From NCBI GenBank assembly GCA_900758955.1, contig CAAETL010000065.1, forward strand, positions 1 to 7,265: a stretch of DNA of 7,265 nucleotides. The letters run 5' to 3'. The notes under the pieces are model-generated. The model had not been told where the DNA came from, did not search any database, and was given only the letters and a program-made list of their open reading frames with translations. Below are positions 1-4,877 of this stretch, piece after piece (within the stretch, counting starts at the first letter, position 1; the number at the start of each line of letters is the position of its first letter). The position numbers were made by a program, and so were the translations under genes. The stretch is from an uncultured Oscillospiraceae bacterium. Its GTDB lineage: Bacteria > Bacillota > Clostridia > Oscillospirales > Oscillospiraceae.

Positions 1-536
1 ATCAAACCGTCTATTCCCGTGAGGTGGGATCGGCGGCAGCCCCCACAGCTGGCCTGCATTTTACCCAAGAACTTTTACAGAAGCTGAAAGGGATGGGGGT
101 TTCCCTCGGTTATGTAACGCTTCATGTGGGATTAGGGACCTTTCGCCCGGTCAAGGCGGAGGAAATTACGGACCATGAAATGCATAGCGAATATTGTACC
201 ATTCCTGCTGAGACAGCGGACCTGGTGAATCAAACGAAAGCCGCCGGCGGGCGGGTAATCTGTGTGGGGACAACCTCCTGCCGCACCATTGAGAGCTGGG
301 CCAAAGCGGACGGCACACTGACGCCTTCCGCGGGTTGGACCAATATTTTTATCTACCCCGGTTACCGCTTCAAGGTGTTGGACGGTCTAATTACCAATTT
401 TCACTTGCCGGAATCGACCCTAATCATGCTGGTTTCCGCGTTGGCCGGACGGGAGAAGGTTTTGGCCGCTTATGATGAGGCGGTCCAGCTAAAGTATCGC
501 TTTTTTTCCTTCGGTGACGCAATGGCCATTCTTTAA
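1..536 (+). CDS. queA: S-adenosylmethionine:tRNA ribosyltransferase-isomerase, C-terminal half (5' end outside window)
   Basis: QueA transfers and isomerises the ribosyl moiety of S-adenosylmethionine onto preQ1 in tRNA, giving epoxyqueuosine, the penultimate step of queuosine synthesis in the cytoplasm. The reading frame is already open at the window edge: bases 3 onward read [20 protein letters not shown], the conserved QueA core. The GTG at 24 is therefore internal and the true start lies upstream. Further family blocks follow: [10 protein letters not shown], the HEMHSE box, [30 protein letters not shown], and the terminal [11 protein letters not shown]. About 177 residues are present of a usual length near 340, so roughly half is missing by window truncation, not by mutation. 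The stop is TAA at 534–536. The gap to the next gene is 34 bases with no terminator, so co-transcription with the following gene and tgt is likely. Identification is secure from motifs and from its position next to tgt. Confidence 0.97.
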   Translation, partial: QTVYSREVGSAAAPTAGLHFTQELLQKLKGMGVSLGYVTLHVGLGTFRPVKAEEITDHEMHSEYCTIPAETADLVNQTKAAGGRVICVGTTSCRTIESWAKADGTLTPSAGWTNIFIYPGYRFKVLDGLITNFHLPESTLIMLVSALAGREKVLAAYDEAVQLKYRFFSFGDAMAIL

Positions 537-553
537 AACCCAAATTAGGCGAC

Positions 554-563
554 GAGGAAGGGG
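554..563 (+). promoter_or_regulatory. Ribosome binding site fixing the start of the TfoX-like gene
   Basis: A purine-rich GAGGAAGGGG run lies 7 bases before the ATG at 571. No comparable site precedes the in-frame ATG at 514, which falls inside queA, so this site decides the start. Confidence 0.8.
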
Positions 564-570
564 AATAATC

Positions 571-831
571 ATGGACGAACTGAGAAAACTGCCGAATCTA
601 GGACCAGTCCTAGCAGATAATTTGCACGCGATTGGAGTAGACACGCCCGATCAGTTGCGAGATCTGGGGGCTGTAGAGGCATTTTCCCGCATTCGTATGG
701 GTGTGGACCCCGGTGCATGTCTCCATCAGCTTCAAGCGCTGGAAGGCGCAATTGAAGGCGTTCGGAAAACGCAGTTGTCCCCAGAAAAGAAAAAAGAACT
801 GGCTGATTATTTTCAGTCTTTGAAGAGGTAA
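571..831 (+). CDS. TfoX C-terminal-domain (TfoX/Sxy-like) small protein
   Basis: This 86-residue protein matches the pattern of the TfoX C-terminal domain family: LRKLPNLGPVLADNLHAIGV near the N-terminus, then DTPDQLRDLGAVEAFSRIR, an LQALEGAIEG helix, and a short tail of the form LSPEKKKELADYF. The opening Leu-Pro-x-Leu-Gly-Pro element resembles a helix-hairpin-helix nucleic-acid-binding turn. In TfoX/Sxy proteins this domain follows an N-terminal domain and is linked to competence regulation; here it stands alone, so a competence role should not be assumed. No signal peptide or membrane segment is seen. The start at ATG 571 is chosen over an in-frame ATG at 514 inside queA because of the GAGGAAGGGG site. 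The gene sits between queA and tgt, and its last codons carry the tgt ribosome binding site, so it is probably translated from the same queuosine operon mRNA. The family call is fairly sure; the function is unknown. Confidence 0.8.
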   Translation: MDELRKLPNLGPVLADNLHAIGVDTPDQLRDLGAVEAFSRIRMGVDPGACLHQLQALEGAIEGVRKTQLSPEKKKELADYFQSLKR

Positions 832-833
832 CT

Positions 834-1964
834 ATGTTTCAATTAATTCATACGGAGGGAAGGGCGCGCAGAGGCGTTTTACAGTGCGCTCATGGCACGG
901 CGCAGACCCCAGTTTTTATGAATGTGGGGACCCAGGCGGCTATCAAAGGAGCGGTCTCCGCTCACGACTTGCAGGAACTGGGATGCCAGATTGAGCTGTC
1001 CAACACCTACCATCTGCATCTGCGCCCTGGGGACGACGTTGTAAAAACTATGGGCGGCCTGCATAAGTTTATGGACTGGGAGGGGCCAATTCTGACCGAC
1101 AGCGGCGGATTTCAGGTGTTTTCCCTGTCGGGACTGCGTAAAATTACCGAGGAGGGCGTTACCTTCGCGTCCCATATTGACGGCCGGCGGATTTTTATGG
1201 GGCCGGAAGAGAGCATGCGCATCCAGGCGAACCTGGGTTCGGATATCGCCATGGCCTTTGATGAGTGCGTGGAAAATCCCTCCCCCTATGGGTATGTTCA
1301 GGACTCCTGCGCCCGGACCCTGCGGTGGCTGGAGCGTTGCAAGGCGGAACACGATCGGCTGATGACCCAGGAGGGTACCGTGAATCCCCAGCAGATGCTG
1401 TTCGGGATCAACCAGGGCGGAACCTACCCGGACCTGCGCATCTGGCATATGCGGGAGACCGCCAAAATTAACTGTGACGGCTATGCCATCGGCGGACTGG
1501 CGGTGGGGGAGGAAACCCAAGTGATGTATGACATCATTGATGCCGTGGAACCTCATATGCCTGTCGACAAACCGCGCTATCTGATGGGGGTGGGAACCCC
1601 CACAAACATCATTGAGGGCGTAGCTCGGGGCGTGGATCTGTTCGACTGCGTCATGCCTGCCCGGAATGCCCGCCACGGCAAGCTATACACGTGGGAAGGC
1701 GCGCTCAATATTAAAAATGAGAAATATAAAACAGATGACAGACCCATTGATCCAACCTGTCGGTGCCCGGTATGTCGCTCTTTTTCCCGGGCCTACCTGC
1801 GCCACCTTTTTGCCGCTGGCGAGATGTTGGCCATGCGGCTGGCAGTAATGCACAATCTCTACTTTTATAATCAATTGATGACCAAGATCCGGCAGTCGCT
1901 GGAGGAGGGAAGATTTTTAGCTTTCCGGGAAGAGTTTTCAGAAAAATTACAAAAGCGTATCTAA
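834..1964 (+). CDS. tgt: tRNA-guanine transglycosylase (queuine tRNA-ribosyltransferase)
   Basis: Tgt exchanges guanine-34 in the wobble position of GUN-anticodon tRNAs for preQ1, the step before QueA. The 376-residue length is normal for the bacterial enzyme. By alignment from memory with the Zymomonas enzyme, the general acid/base is D89 in TDSGGFQVF, the base-binding pair is D143 and C145 in FDEC, the nucleophile is D271 in DLFDCVMPARNARHG, and the zinc ligands are C309, C311, C314 and H340, with spacings that match exactly. V224 in GGLAVGE and C145 are residues associated with bacterial preQ1 use as opposed to eukaryotic queuine use. Some clostridial enzymes take queuine, so the substrate is inferred; a queA neighbour favours preQ1. 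The ATG follows the previous stop by two bases, with GAGG at 825–828 inside that gene's end, suggesting translational coupling. No clear terminator follows; the next promoter begins 15 bases after the stop. Confidence 0.98.
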   Translation: MFQLIHTEGRARRGVLQCAHGTAQTPVFMNVGTQAAIKGAVSAHDLQELGCQIELSNTYHLHLRPGDDVVKTMGGLHKFMDWEGPILTDSGGFQVFSLSGLRKITEEGVTFASHIDGRRIFMGPEESMRIQANLGSDIAMAFDECVENPSPYGYVQDSCARTLRWLERCKAEHDRLMTQEGTVNPQQMLFGINQGGTYPDLRIWHMRETAKINCDGYAIGGLAVGEETQVMYDIIDAVEPHMPVDKPRYLMGVGTPTNIIEGVARGVDLFDCVMPARNARHGKLYTWEGALNIKNEKYKTDDRPIDPTCRCPVCRSFSRAYLRHLFAAGEMLAMRLAVMHNLYFYNQLMTKIRQSLEEGRFLAFREEFSEKLQKRI

Positions 1965-1976
1965 AATTACGAAAAA
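1942..1976 (+). promoter_or_regulatory. Phased A-tracts upstream of the yajC promoter (possible UP element)
   Basis: Four A-runs occur at 1942–1946, 1951–1954, 1963–1966 and 1972–1976, with centres about 9 to 12 bases apart, ending just before the -35 hexamer. The octamer AAAATTAC is repeated exactly at 1943–1950 and 1963–1970, 20 bases apart. A-tracts in helical phase bend DNA and can contact the alpha subunit of RNA polymerase. The first two runs lie inside the tgt coding end, so part of the pattern may reflect codon choice. Confidence 0.4.
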
Positions 1977-1979
1977 CAC

Positions 1980-2008
1980 TTGTCAAATCGTCCCATACAT
2001 TTTATAAT
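1980..2008 (+). promoter_or_regulatory. Sigma-A type promoter for the yajC transcription unit
   Basis: TTGTCA at 1980–1985 and a perfect TATAAT at 2003–2008 are separated by exactly 17 bases, very close to the housekeeping consensus. Transcription should begin near 2015, giving a leader of roughly 88 bases before the TTG start of yajC. The promoter sits immediately after tgt and separates the queuosine operon from the yajC unit. Confidence 0.85.
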
Positions 2009-2028
2009 AGTAAGAACGGAAAAAAACT

Positions 2029-2058
2029 GGGTGGGCGTTTTGCAAGGTATTCTCACCC
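2029..2058 (+). other. Weak stem-loop in the yajC 5' leader
   Basis: GGGTGGG at 2029–2035 can pair with CTCACCC at 2052–2058 (seven pairs including one G-U) around a 16-base loop. A T-run occurs at 2066–2071 but is eight or more bases away from the stem, so it does not look like a standard intrinsic terminator. It could be a leader structure, or a weak 3' end for tgt transcripts, or mean nothing. Confidence 0.3.
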
Positions 2059-2103
2059 TCAGTAGCTTTTTGGAAGATTTTCAAACGTACGGAGGTAACT
2101 AAT

Positions 2104-2385
2104 TTGGGAGCGCTAATTTTACTGATTGTTGTGTATTTCGTTATTTTCTATTTCCTGAGAATGCGCCCGGACAAGCAGAAGAAAAAGGAAAAGGAAGAGA
2201 TGAAGAAAACCCTTTCTGCTGGTGACGATATCACAATGATCGATGGGATCGTTGGTACCGTCTGCGCAGTGAAGGAACAAACTGTGGTGGTGGAAACCGG
2301 TGCCGACCGGGTGCGCTTGGAGTATGCCAAGTGGGCGATCCTGGAGCGCGGCATTGCAACCAATACCAAAGCCGATCAGACCTGA
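2104..2385 (+). CDS. yajC: Preprotein translocase accessory subunit YajC
   Basis: YajC is a small single-pass membrane protein that associates with SecDF and the SecYEG translocon in the cytoplasmic membrane. The 93-residue product has the family layout: an N-terminal membrane helix (residues 2–20), the RPDKQKKK basic junction at 21–28 in place of the usual RPQ-K-rich motif, a short charged coil, then the KTLSAGDDITMIDGIVGTV block (about 35–53) and a small beta-rich tail containing VRLEYAKWAI. The start is TTG at 2104: an ideal GGAGGT at 2091–2096 lies seven bases upstream, and no in-frame ATG is found in the leader. Its own strong promoter precedes it. Position after tgt is the classic bacterial order queA–tgt–yajC. 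In many bacteria secD and secF follow; here a TIGR04086 gene comes next, as I recall for yrzE after the yajC homologue in Bacillus. Confidence 0.95.
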   Translation: MGALILLIVVYFVIFYFLRMRPDKQKKKEKEEMKKTLSAGDDITMIDGIVGTVCAVKEQTVVVETGADRVRLEYAKWAILERGIATNTKADQT

Positions 2386-2400
2386 TCTAGAATAATTGAT

Positions 2401-2442
2401 AACCTCCCGTCATAGGATTGAACAGATTCTATGCGGGAGGTT
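2401..2442 (+). terminator. Hairpin after yajC whose 3' arm contains the next gene's ribosome binding site
   Basis: AACCTCCCG-T-CATAG (2401–2415) pairs completely with CTATGCGGGAGGTT (2429–2442), apart from the single bulged T2410, around a 13-base loop. TTTT(ATT) follows, ending with the T-rich bases just before the ATG at 2448. The form fits an intrinsic terminator for yajC. However, GGGAGG at 2435–2440, the only plausible ribosome binding site for the next gene, is buried in the stem. The structure may therefore reduce both read-through and translation of that gene, or act as a switch. The pairing is seen directly; the role is inferred. Confidence 0.75.
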
Positions 2443-2447
2443 TTATT

Positions 2448-2858
2448 ATGCAGAGCAGGGAAGAAGACCGAAAGATACAGTTTGCCGGAACTGCGGCTGC
2501 CATCTTAATTGGTTCCGCCATAGCCTTGGGGATCTGCTGCCTGCTCTTGCTGGTTGTAGCGGCAGGGGTCTCGGCCGGGAAGATACCGGAAAGCGCTATG
2601 GGAACGGCTGTGATGGTCTGCTGCGCGCTTAGCTCCGTAGTGGGGGGCGCCTTTGCCGTAAGGCGGGGCGACGGACCTCCCATTCTAATTGGACTTCTTT
2701 CAGGAGTGACCCTCTGTTTGCTTGTGCTGGCAGTTGGTTGGGCAGCGTTTGAGGGAGCTTCTTTTGGAAGTGGCAGCATTTGGATTCTGGGAGCCGCATT
2801 ACTGGGTGGCGTGCTTTCCGCATTGTTGCCGAGAGGCCGAAAGAAGCGCAGGAAATAA
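2448..2858 (+). CDS. TIGR04086 / DUF3792 family small membrane protein
   Basis: The 136-residue product is very hydrophobic with four likely membrane helices (about residues 12–40, 50–71, 78–100 and 108–127), short loops, a charged N-terminus (MQSREEDRK) and a strongly basic tail (RGRKKRRK). This layout and its place directly after yajC match the TIGR04086 family, which includes Bacillus YrzE, a protein of unknown function. By the positive-inside rule both termini should face the cytoplasm. The ATG at 2448 is chosen because GGGAGG lies seven bases upstream; an in-frame TTG at 2418 would start inside the hairpin loop and has no ribosome binding site. It follows yajC by 62 bases and precedes the SpoIIM-like gene by 51, with no terminator in the second gap. 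The family call rests on topology and synteny more than on a diagnostic motif, and no function can be stated. Confidence 0.75.
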   Translation: MQSREEDRKIQFAGTAAAILIGSAIALGICCLLLLVVAAGVSAGKIPESAMGTAVMVCCALSSVVGGAFAVRRGDGPPILIGLLSGVTLCLLVLAVGWAAFEGASFGSGSIWILGAALLGGVLSALLPRGRKKRRK

Positions 2859-2909
2859 ACAGAGCCAATCTGTAACCTGAGCAAGTGGCGTAAAGGAGGG
2901 AGTAAGGGA

Positions 2910-3527
2910 ATGCGACGGAGAGCAATGGCAGGGAGATCCCTGACAGCAGAGAGAGGAAGTGGCGCGCTATTGGTCGTTTCCCTGGCCTTTCTCCTGGGGG
3001 GAATCGCCGGCTGCCTGGCCGTGGGGGCCATTCCAGAAGAAGTGATGACAGGTATTACGGATAACATTCGACAGTTTTTGGTGGCGGTTCGGGCGGAAAC
3101 GCTCCAGGGGCCAGGCCTGCTGGCAACTGTCTGGTCCGTAATTCGATGGCCGCTGCTGGTGGTGATTCTCAGCTTTTTCGCCTTGGGTACGATAGGAATT
3201 CCCGTACTATTTTTCGTGCGTGGCGTGTTGCTGTCTTTCTGCATTTCTGCGCTGCTGGCCGCCTTGGGAAGCGGGGGAATGCTGCTGGCTGTCATGCTGC
3301 TGGGGATGGGAAGTCTCCTGACCATTCCGGTTCTTTTTGTTCTGGGAACCCAAGGATTTTCCGCATCGCTTGCTGTTCGGAACGAGAGAGCCGGGAGAAT
3401 GCACCATCCATCCATGCCATCTCGCCTATGTCTGGCTGTGTGCATTGTATTTTTACTGGGAGGAGTCCTGTGGGAGGGCGCGCTCCCAACCTTACTTACC
3501 GTAGCGGCAAATTTGTTTCCAGCATAA
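2910..3527 (+). CDS. SpoIIM-family (stage II sporulation protein M-like) membrane protein
   Basis: In endospore formers SpoIIM forms a complex with SpoIID and SpoIIP in the mother-cell membrane and drives septal peptidoglycan removal and engulfment. This 205-residue protein has the SpoIIM layout: a basic N-terminus, one membrane helix at about 19–41, an amphipathic stretch of about 35 residues, a block of closely spaced helices (about 80–150) containing the family-like FFALGTIGIPVLFFVRGVLL and a LLTIPVLFVLGTQGFS segment, a short loop, and a final helix at about 173–203. Its length is near the usual 200 to 215. The ATG at 2910 follows AAAGGAGG by 10 bases; a second ATG at 2925 is less well placed. 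The stop overlaps the base of a strong terminator. Nearby spoIIM and xer genes also occur in Bacillus, as I recall. SpoIIM-like proteins exist in non-sporulating bacteria, so a sporulation role is inferred, not shown. Confidence 0.72.
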   Translation: MRRRAMAGRSLTAERGSGALLVVSLAFLLGGIAGCLAVGAIPEEVMTGITDNIRQFLVAVRAETLQGPGLLATVWSVIRWPLLVVILSFFALGTIGIPVLFFVRGVLLSFCISALLAALGSGGMLLAVMLLGMGSLLTIPVLFVLGTQGFSASLAVRNERAGRMHHPSMPSRLCLAVCIVFLLGGVLWEGALPTLLTVAANLFPA

Positions 3528-3577
3528 ATACCGCTCCTTTTGATCTCTTGCAGCACGATCAAAAGGAGCGGTATTTT
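3526..3577. terminator. Strong bidirectional intrinsic terminator between convergent genes
   Basis: A perfect 20-bp stem, 3526–3545 paired with 3557–3576, closes an 11-base loop (3546–3556). The inner stem includes GATC and the GC-rich CCGCTCC. TTTT at 3574–3577 ends the plus-strand copy, and the stem begins inside the TAA stop of the SpoIIM-like gene. Coming from the other side, the recombinase gene ends at 3611, so the same hairpin can stop its transcript. No other terminator is visible for either gene. Confidence 0.9.
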
Positions 3578-3590
3578 AATTGCAGACTAA

Positions 3591-3604
3591 ATTTTGCGAA
3601 GTTG
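3591..3604 (+). repeat. 14-bp direct repeat, copy A (half-site 3' of the recombinase gene)
   Basis: ATTTTGCGAAGTTG occurs here, six bases beyond the recombinase stop codon, and again exactly at 4700–4713 in front of the same gene. The two copies share orientation and enclose about 1.1 kb. Only this right-hand arm is present here; the 19 bases on the other side do not resemble the left arm of the full inverted repeat at 4682–4713. Confidence 0.7.
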
Positions 3605-3610
3605 ACAGGA

Positions 3611-4654
3611 TCAATTTTCAACACGGGAATGGTATTTTTTTTTTCGGCGTTTACTCATGGGGTTGGCGGCCACCGCCACCCGTAACCCCTCATTATCAAT
3701 ATGGGTGTAAATTTGAGTAGTATTTAAATTATCATGCCCCAGTACATCCTGAAGAGTTCGGACATCCACGCCGTTTTGCAGCATTAAAGTTGCCGCGGTG
3801 TGCCGCAGCTTGTGGGGGGAATACCGTGAGGCGTCTAACCCCGCTTTTAACAGAGTTTTGTCCACCATCTGCTGCACCGCACGGGTGGTTATACGGCGAT
3901 GGTTTCGGCTGAGGAATAGGGCGTTTTTATCCTCATCTCGTACCTTTTCGCTGTCCCGTACGGCCAAATAATCCTCCAAAGACTCCAGACAGGCGTCACT
4001 CAAATAGAGGATACGTTCTTTATTTCCTTTTCCGCGAACGCGCAGAATATCATGCCGAATGTCATTGAGATTGATTCCCACCAGTTCGCCGATCCGCAGG
4101 CCGCAGGACAGAAATAGGAGAAGAATGCAATAATCCCTGGCGGCATATGGACCGTCAACCGCTTCTAGAAGCCGGTCGCATTCATTTTCTTCCAAATATT
4201 GAGGAAGGGTTTTTTTCAGCTTTGGGGCGTCCAGAGAGGCCGCAGGATTGGTTTCCAGTATGTGCATGGTTTTGGTCAGGTAATTGTAGAAAGAGCGGAT
4301 GGAGGCCTGCTTGCGGGCTTTGCTTCTAGGCGCCAAGGGAGGCAAGGATACAAGGCAGCCCGATTGATCCAGTCCCGTCCGTTCCCGAGACAGAAAGGCC
4401 ATGAAATCAAGAATATCGGAAAAGGTTACGCTGCGAACCAGCTCCAAGTTTACATCTTGAATGGAGATGGAATCAAAGGGTTCCTTTTGCAATTCGGGGT
4501 TTCGCGCCAATTTCAAGTACCGGAAAAACATTCGTAAGTCTAAAAAGTATTCCTCGACTGTTTTCAGGGAATGTGCCTTAATGGTTTCGTGGTAAGAGAG
4601 GAAGTCACGCAGAATGGGGGGCGCTTCCAGACGATAGTCAACAGCCATAGCCAT
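3611..4654 (-). CDS. Tyrosine recombinase of the XerC/XerD type, long form
   Basis: Tyrosine recombinases of this type cut and rejoin DNA through a covalent phosphotyrosine; cellular Xer proteins resolve chromosome dimers at dif. All six catalytic residues are visible: R187 (GLRIGEL), K209 (GKGNKER), H281 and R284 (HKLRHTAATL), H307 (LGHDNLNTTQ) and nucleophile Y316 (IYTH). The N-terminal core-binding domain (about 12–145) starts with FLSYHETIKAHSLKTVEEY and carries extra sequence around residues 55–110, so the protein is 347 residues against about 300 for classic XerC/D, nearer to XerS (about 356). A basic RRKKKYHSR tail follows. ATG 4654 has GAGG only two bases upstream; ATG 4648 has it eight bases upstream and may be the true start (345 residues). 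It has its own promoter and terminators on both sides. No phage or transfer genes accompany it, so a housekeeping Xer role is favoured over an integrase; a XerC, XerD or XerS-like label cannot be settled here. Confidence 0.9.
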   Translation of the reverse strand: MAMAVDYRLEAPPILRDFLSYHETIKAHSLKTVEEYFLDLRMFFRYLKLARNPELQKEPFDSISIQDVNLELVRSVTFSDILDFMAFLSRERTGLDQSGCLVSLPPLAPRSKARKQASIRSFYNYLTKTMHILETNPAASLDAPKLKKTLPQYLEENECDRLLEAVDGPYAARDYCILLLFLSCGLRIGELVGINLNDIRHDILRVRGKGNKERILYLSDACLESLEDYLAVRDSEKVRDEDKNALFLSRNHRRITTRAVQQMVDKTLLKAGLDASRYSPHKLRHTAATLMLQNGVDVRTLQDVLGHDNLNTTQIYTHIDNEGLRVAVAANPMSKRRKKKYHSRVEN

Positions 4655-4681
4655 AGCCTCGTTTCCAAAAATTCACCAACT

Positions 4682-4713
4682 CAACTTCACAAAACTTGCA
4701 TTTTGCGAAGTTG
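4682..4713. promoter_or_regulatory. Candidate Xer core site (dif-like) or autoregulatory operator in the recombinase leader
   Basis: CAACTTCACAAAA (4682–4694) and TTTTGCGAAGTTG (4701–4713) are inverted repeats matching at 12 of 13 positions, separated by exactly six bases (CTTGCA). Paired 11-base arms around a 6-base centre is the geometry of XerCD core sites. Against the Bacillus subtilis dif sequence as I remember it, the 11-base arms at 4684–4694 and 4701–4711 match at about 8 and 7 positions. The site lies within the first bases of the recombinase transcript, so the recombinase could also bind it to repress itself, or the RNA could fold. The pairing is observed; the role is inferred. Confidence 0.5.
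4700..4713 (+). repeat. 14-bp direct repeat, copy B (right arm of the inverted repeat)
   Basis: This copy is identical to 3591–3604 and, except for the first base, is the right arm of the inverted repeat upstream of the recombinase gene. Its neighbouring left arm is present here, unlike in copy A. Confidence 0.7.
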
Positions 4714-4723
4714 TATTTTGGAC

Positions 4724-4752
4724 AGTATACCACATCCCTACCGACAAAACAA
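4724..4752 (-). promoter_or_regulatory. Extended -10 promoter for the recombinase gene
   Basis: Reading the minus strand, TTGTTT (4752–4747) and TATACT (4729–4724) are 17 bases apart, and the bases just before the -10 are TGG, forming an extended -10 element. The predicted start is near 4717, leaving a leader of about 63 bases that contains the 4682–4713 inverted repeat. The recombinase therefore appears to be transcribed independently of addA. Confidence 0.7.
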
Positions 4753-4774
4753 GTAAAATATAAACGAAAACATG

Positions 4775-4821
4775 ATAGAAACGGAGTGAAACAATTTGCT
4801 TTTGTTTCACTCCGTTTCTAT
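4775..4821. terminator. Hairpin terminator downstream of addA
   Basis: A perfect 20-bp stem, 4775–4794 with 4802–4821, closes a 7-base loop. It lies 57 bases past the addA stop and just ahead of the recombinase promoter. T-runs after the stem are weak on both strands (CATGTTTTCG on the minus side), so efficiency is uncertain, but stem length and placement between two genes support termination of the addA transcript. Confidence 0.7.
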
Positions 4822-4877
4822 TTGTACGCTCATTTCAACATGTGACTTCCCAGTACTACTGCCATAGTTGTAAACCT
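4822..4877. other. addA 3' flank with no recognised gene
   Basis: These 56 bases hold no open frame, RNA gene or promoter that I can support. A short near-palindrome CAGTA-C-TACTG sits at 4851–4861. Bases 4845–4855 resemble a dif left arm by chance-level similarity and the spacing to any right arm is wrong. Confidence 0.5.

Noticed and set aside
514..570. Upstream in-frame ATG for the TfoX-like gene
   Set aside because: It overlaps the end of queA, has no ribosome binding site, and adds residues not typical of the family; ATG 571 has a strong site.
879..1676. 265-codon open frame on the minus strand opposite tgt
   Set aside because: It lies wholly antisense to a gene with all catalytic and zinc residues intact, its translation shows no family motif, and no ribosome binding site or promoter serves it.
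2418..2447. In-frame TTG start for the TIGR04086 gene
   Set aside because: It falls within the hairpin loop with no ribosome binding site, whereas ATG 2448 has GGGAGG seven bases upstream.
2429..3562. 377-codon minus-strand open frame antisense to the TIGR04086 and SpoIIM-like genes
   Set aside because: It starts inside the 3526–3577 terminator stem. The translation is rich in Pro, Ser, Arg and Thr, as expected of an antisense shadow of hydrophobic membrane genes, and no domain is visible.
3611..4654. Recombinase as the integrase of a phage or conjugative element
   Set aside because: No excisionase, replication, transfer or phage genes are nearby, both neighbours are chromosomal housekeeping genes, and base composition does not shift; only the 14-bp repeat hints at mobility.
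4845..4876. Second dif-like sequence (ACTTCCCAGTA with a distant TTGTAAAC)
   Set aside because: The left arm resembles Bacillus dif at 9 of 11 positions, but one such match is expected by chance in a window this size, the arms are 10 rather than 6 bases apart, and there is no inverted symmetry.
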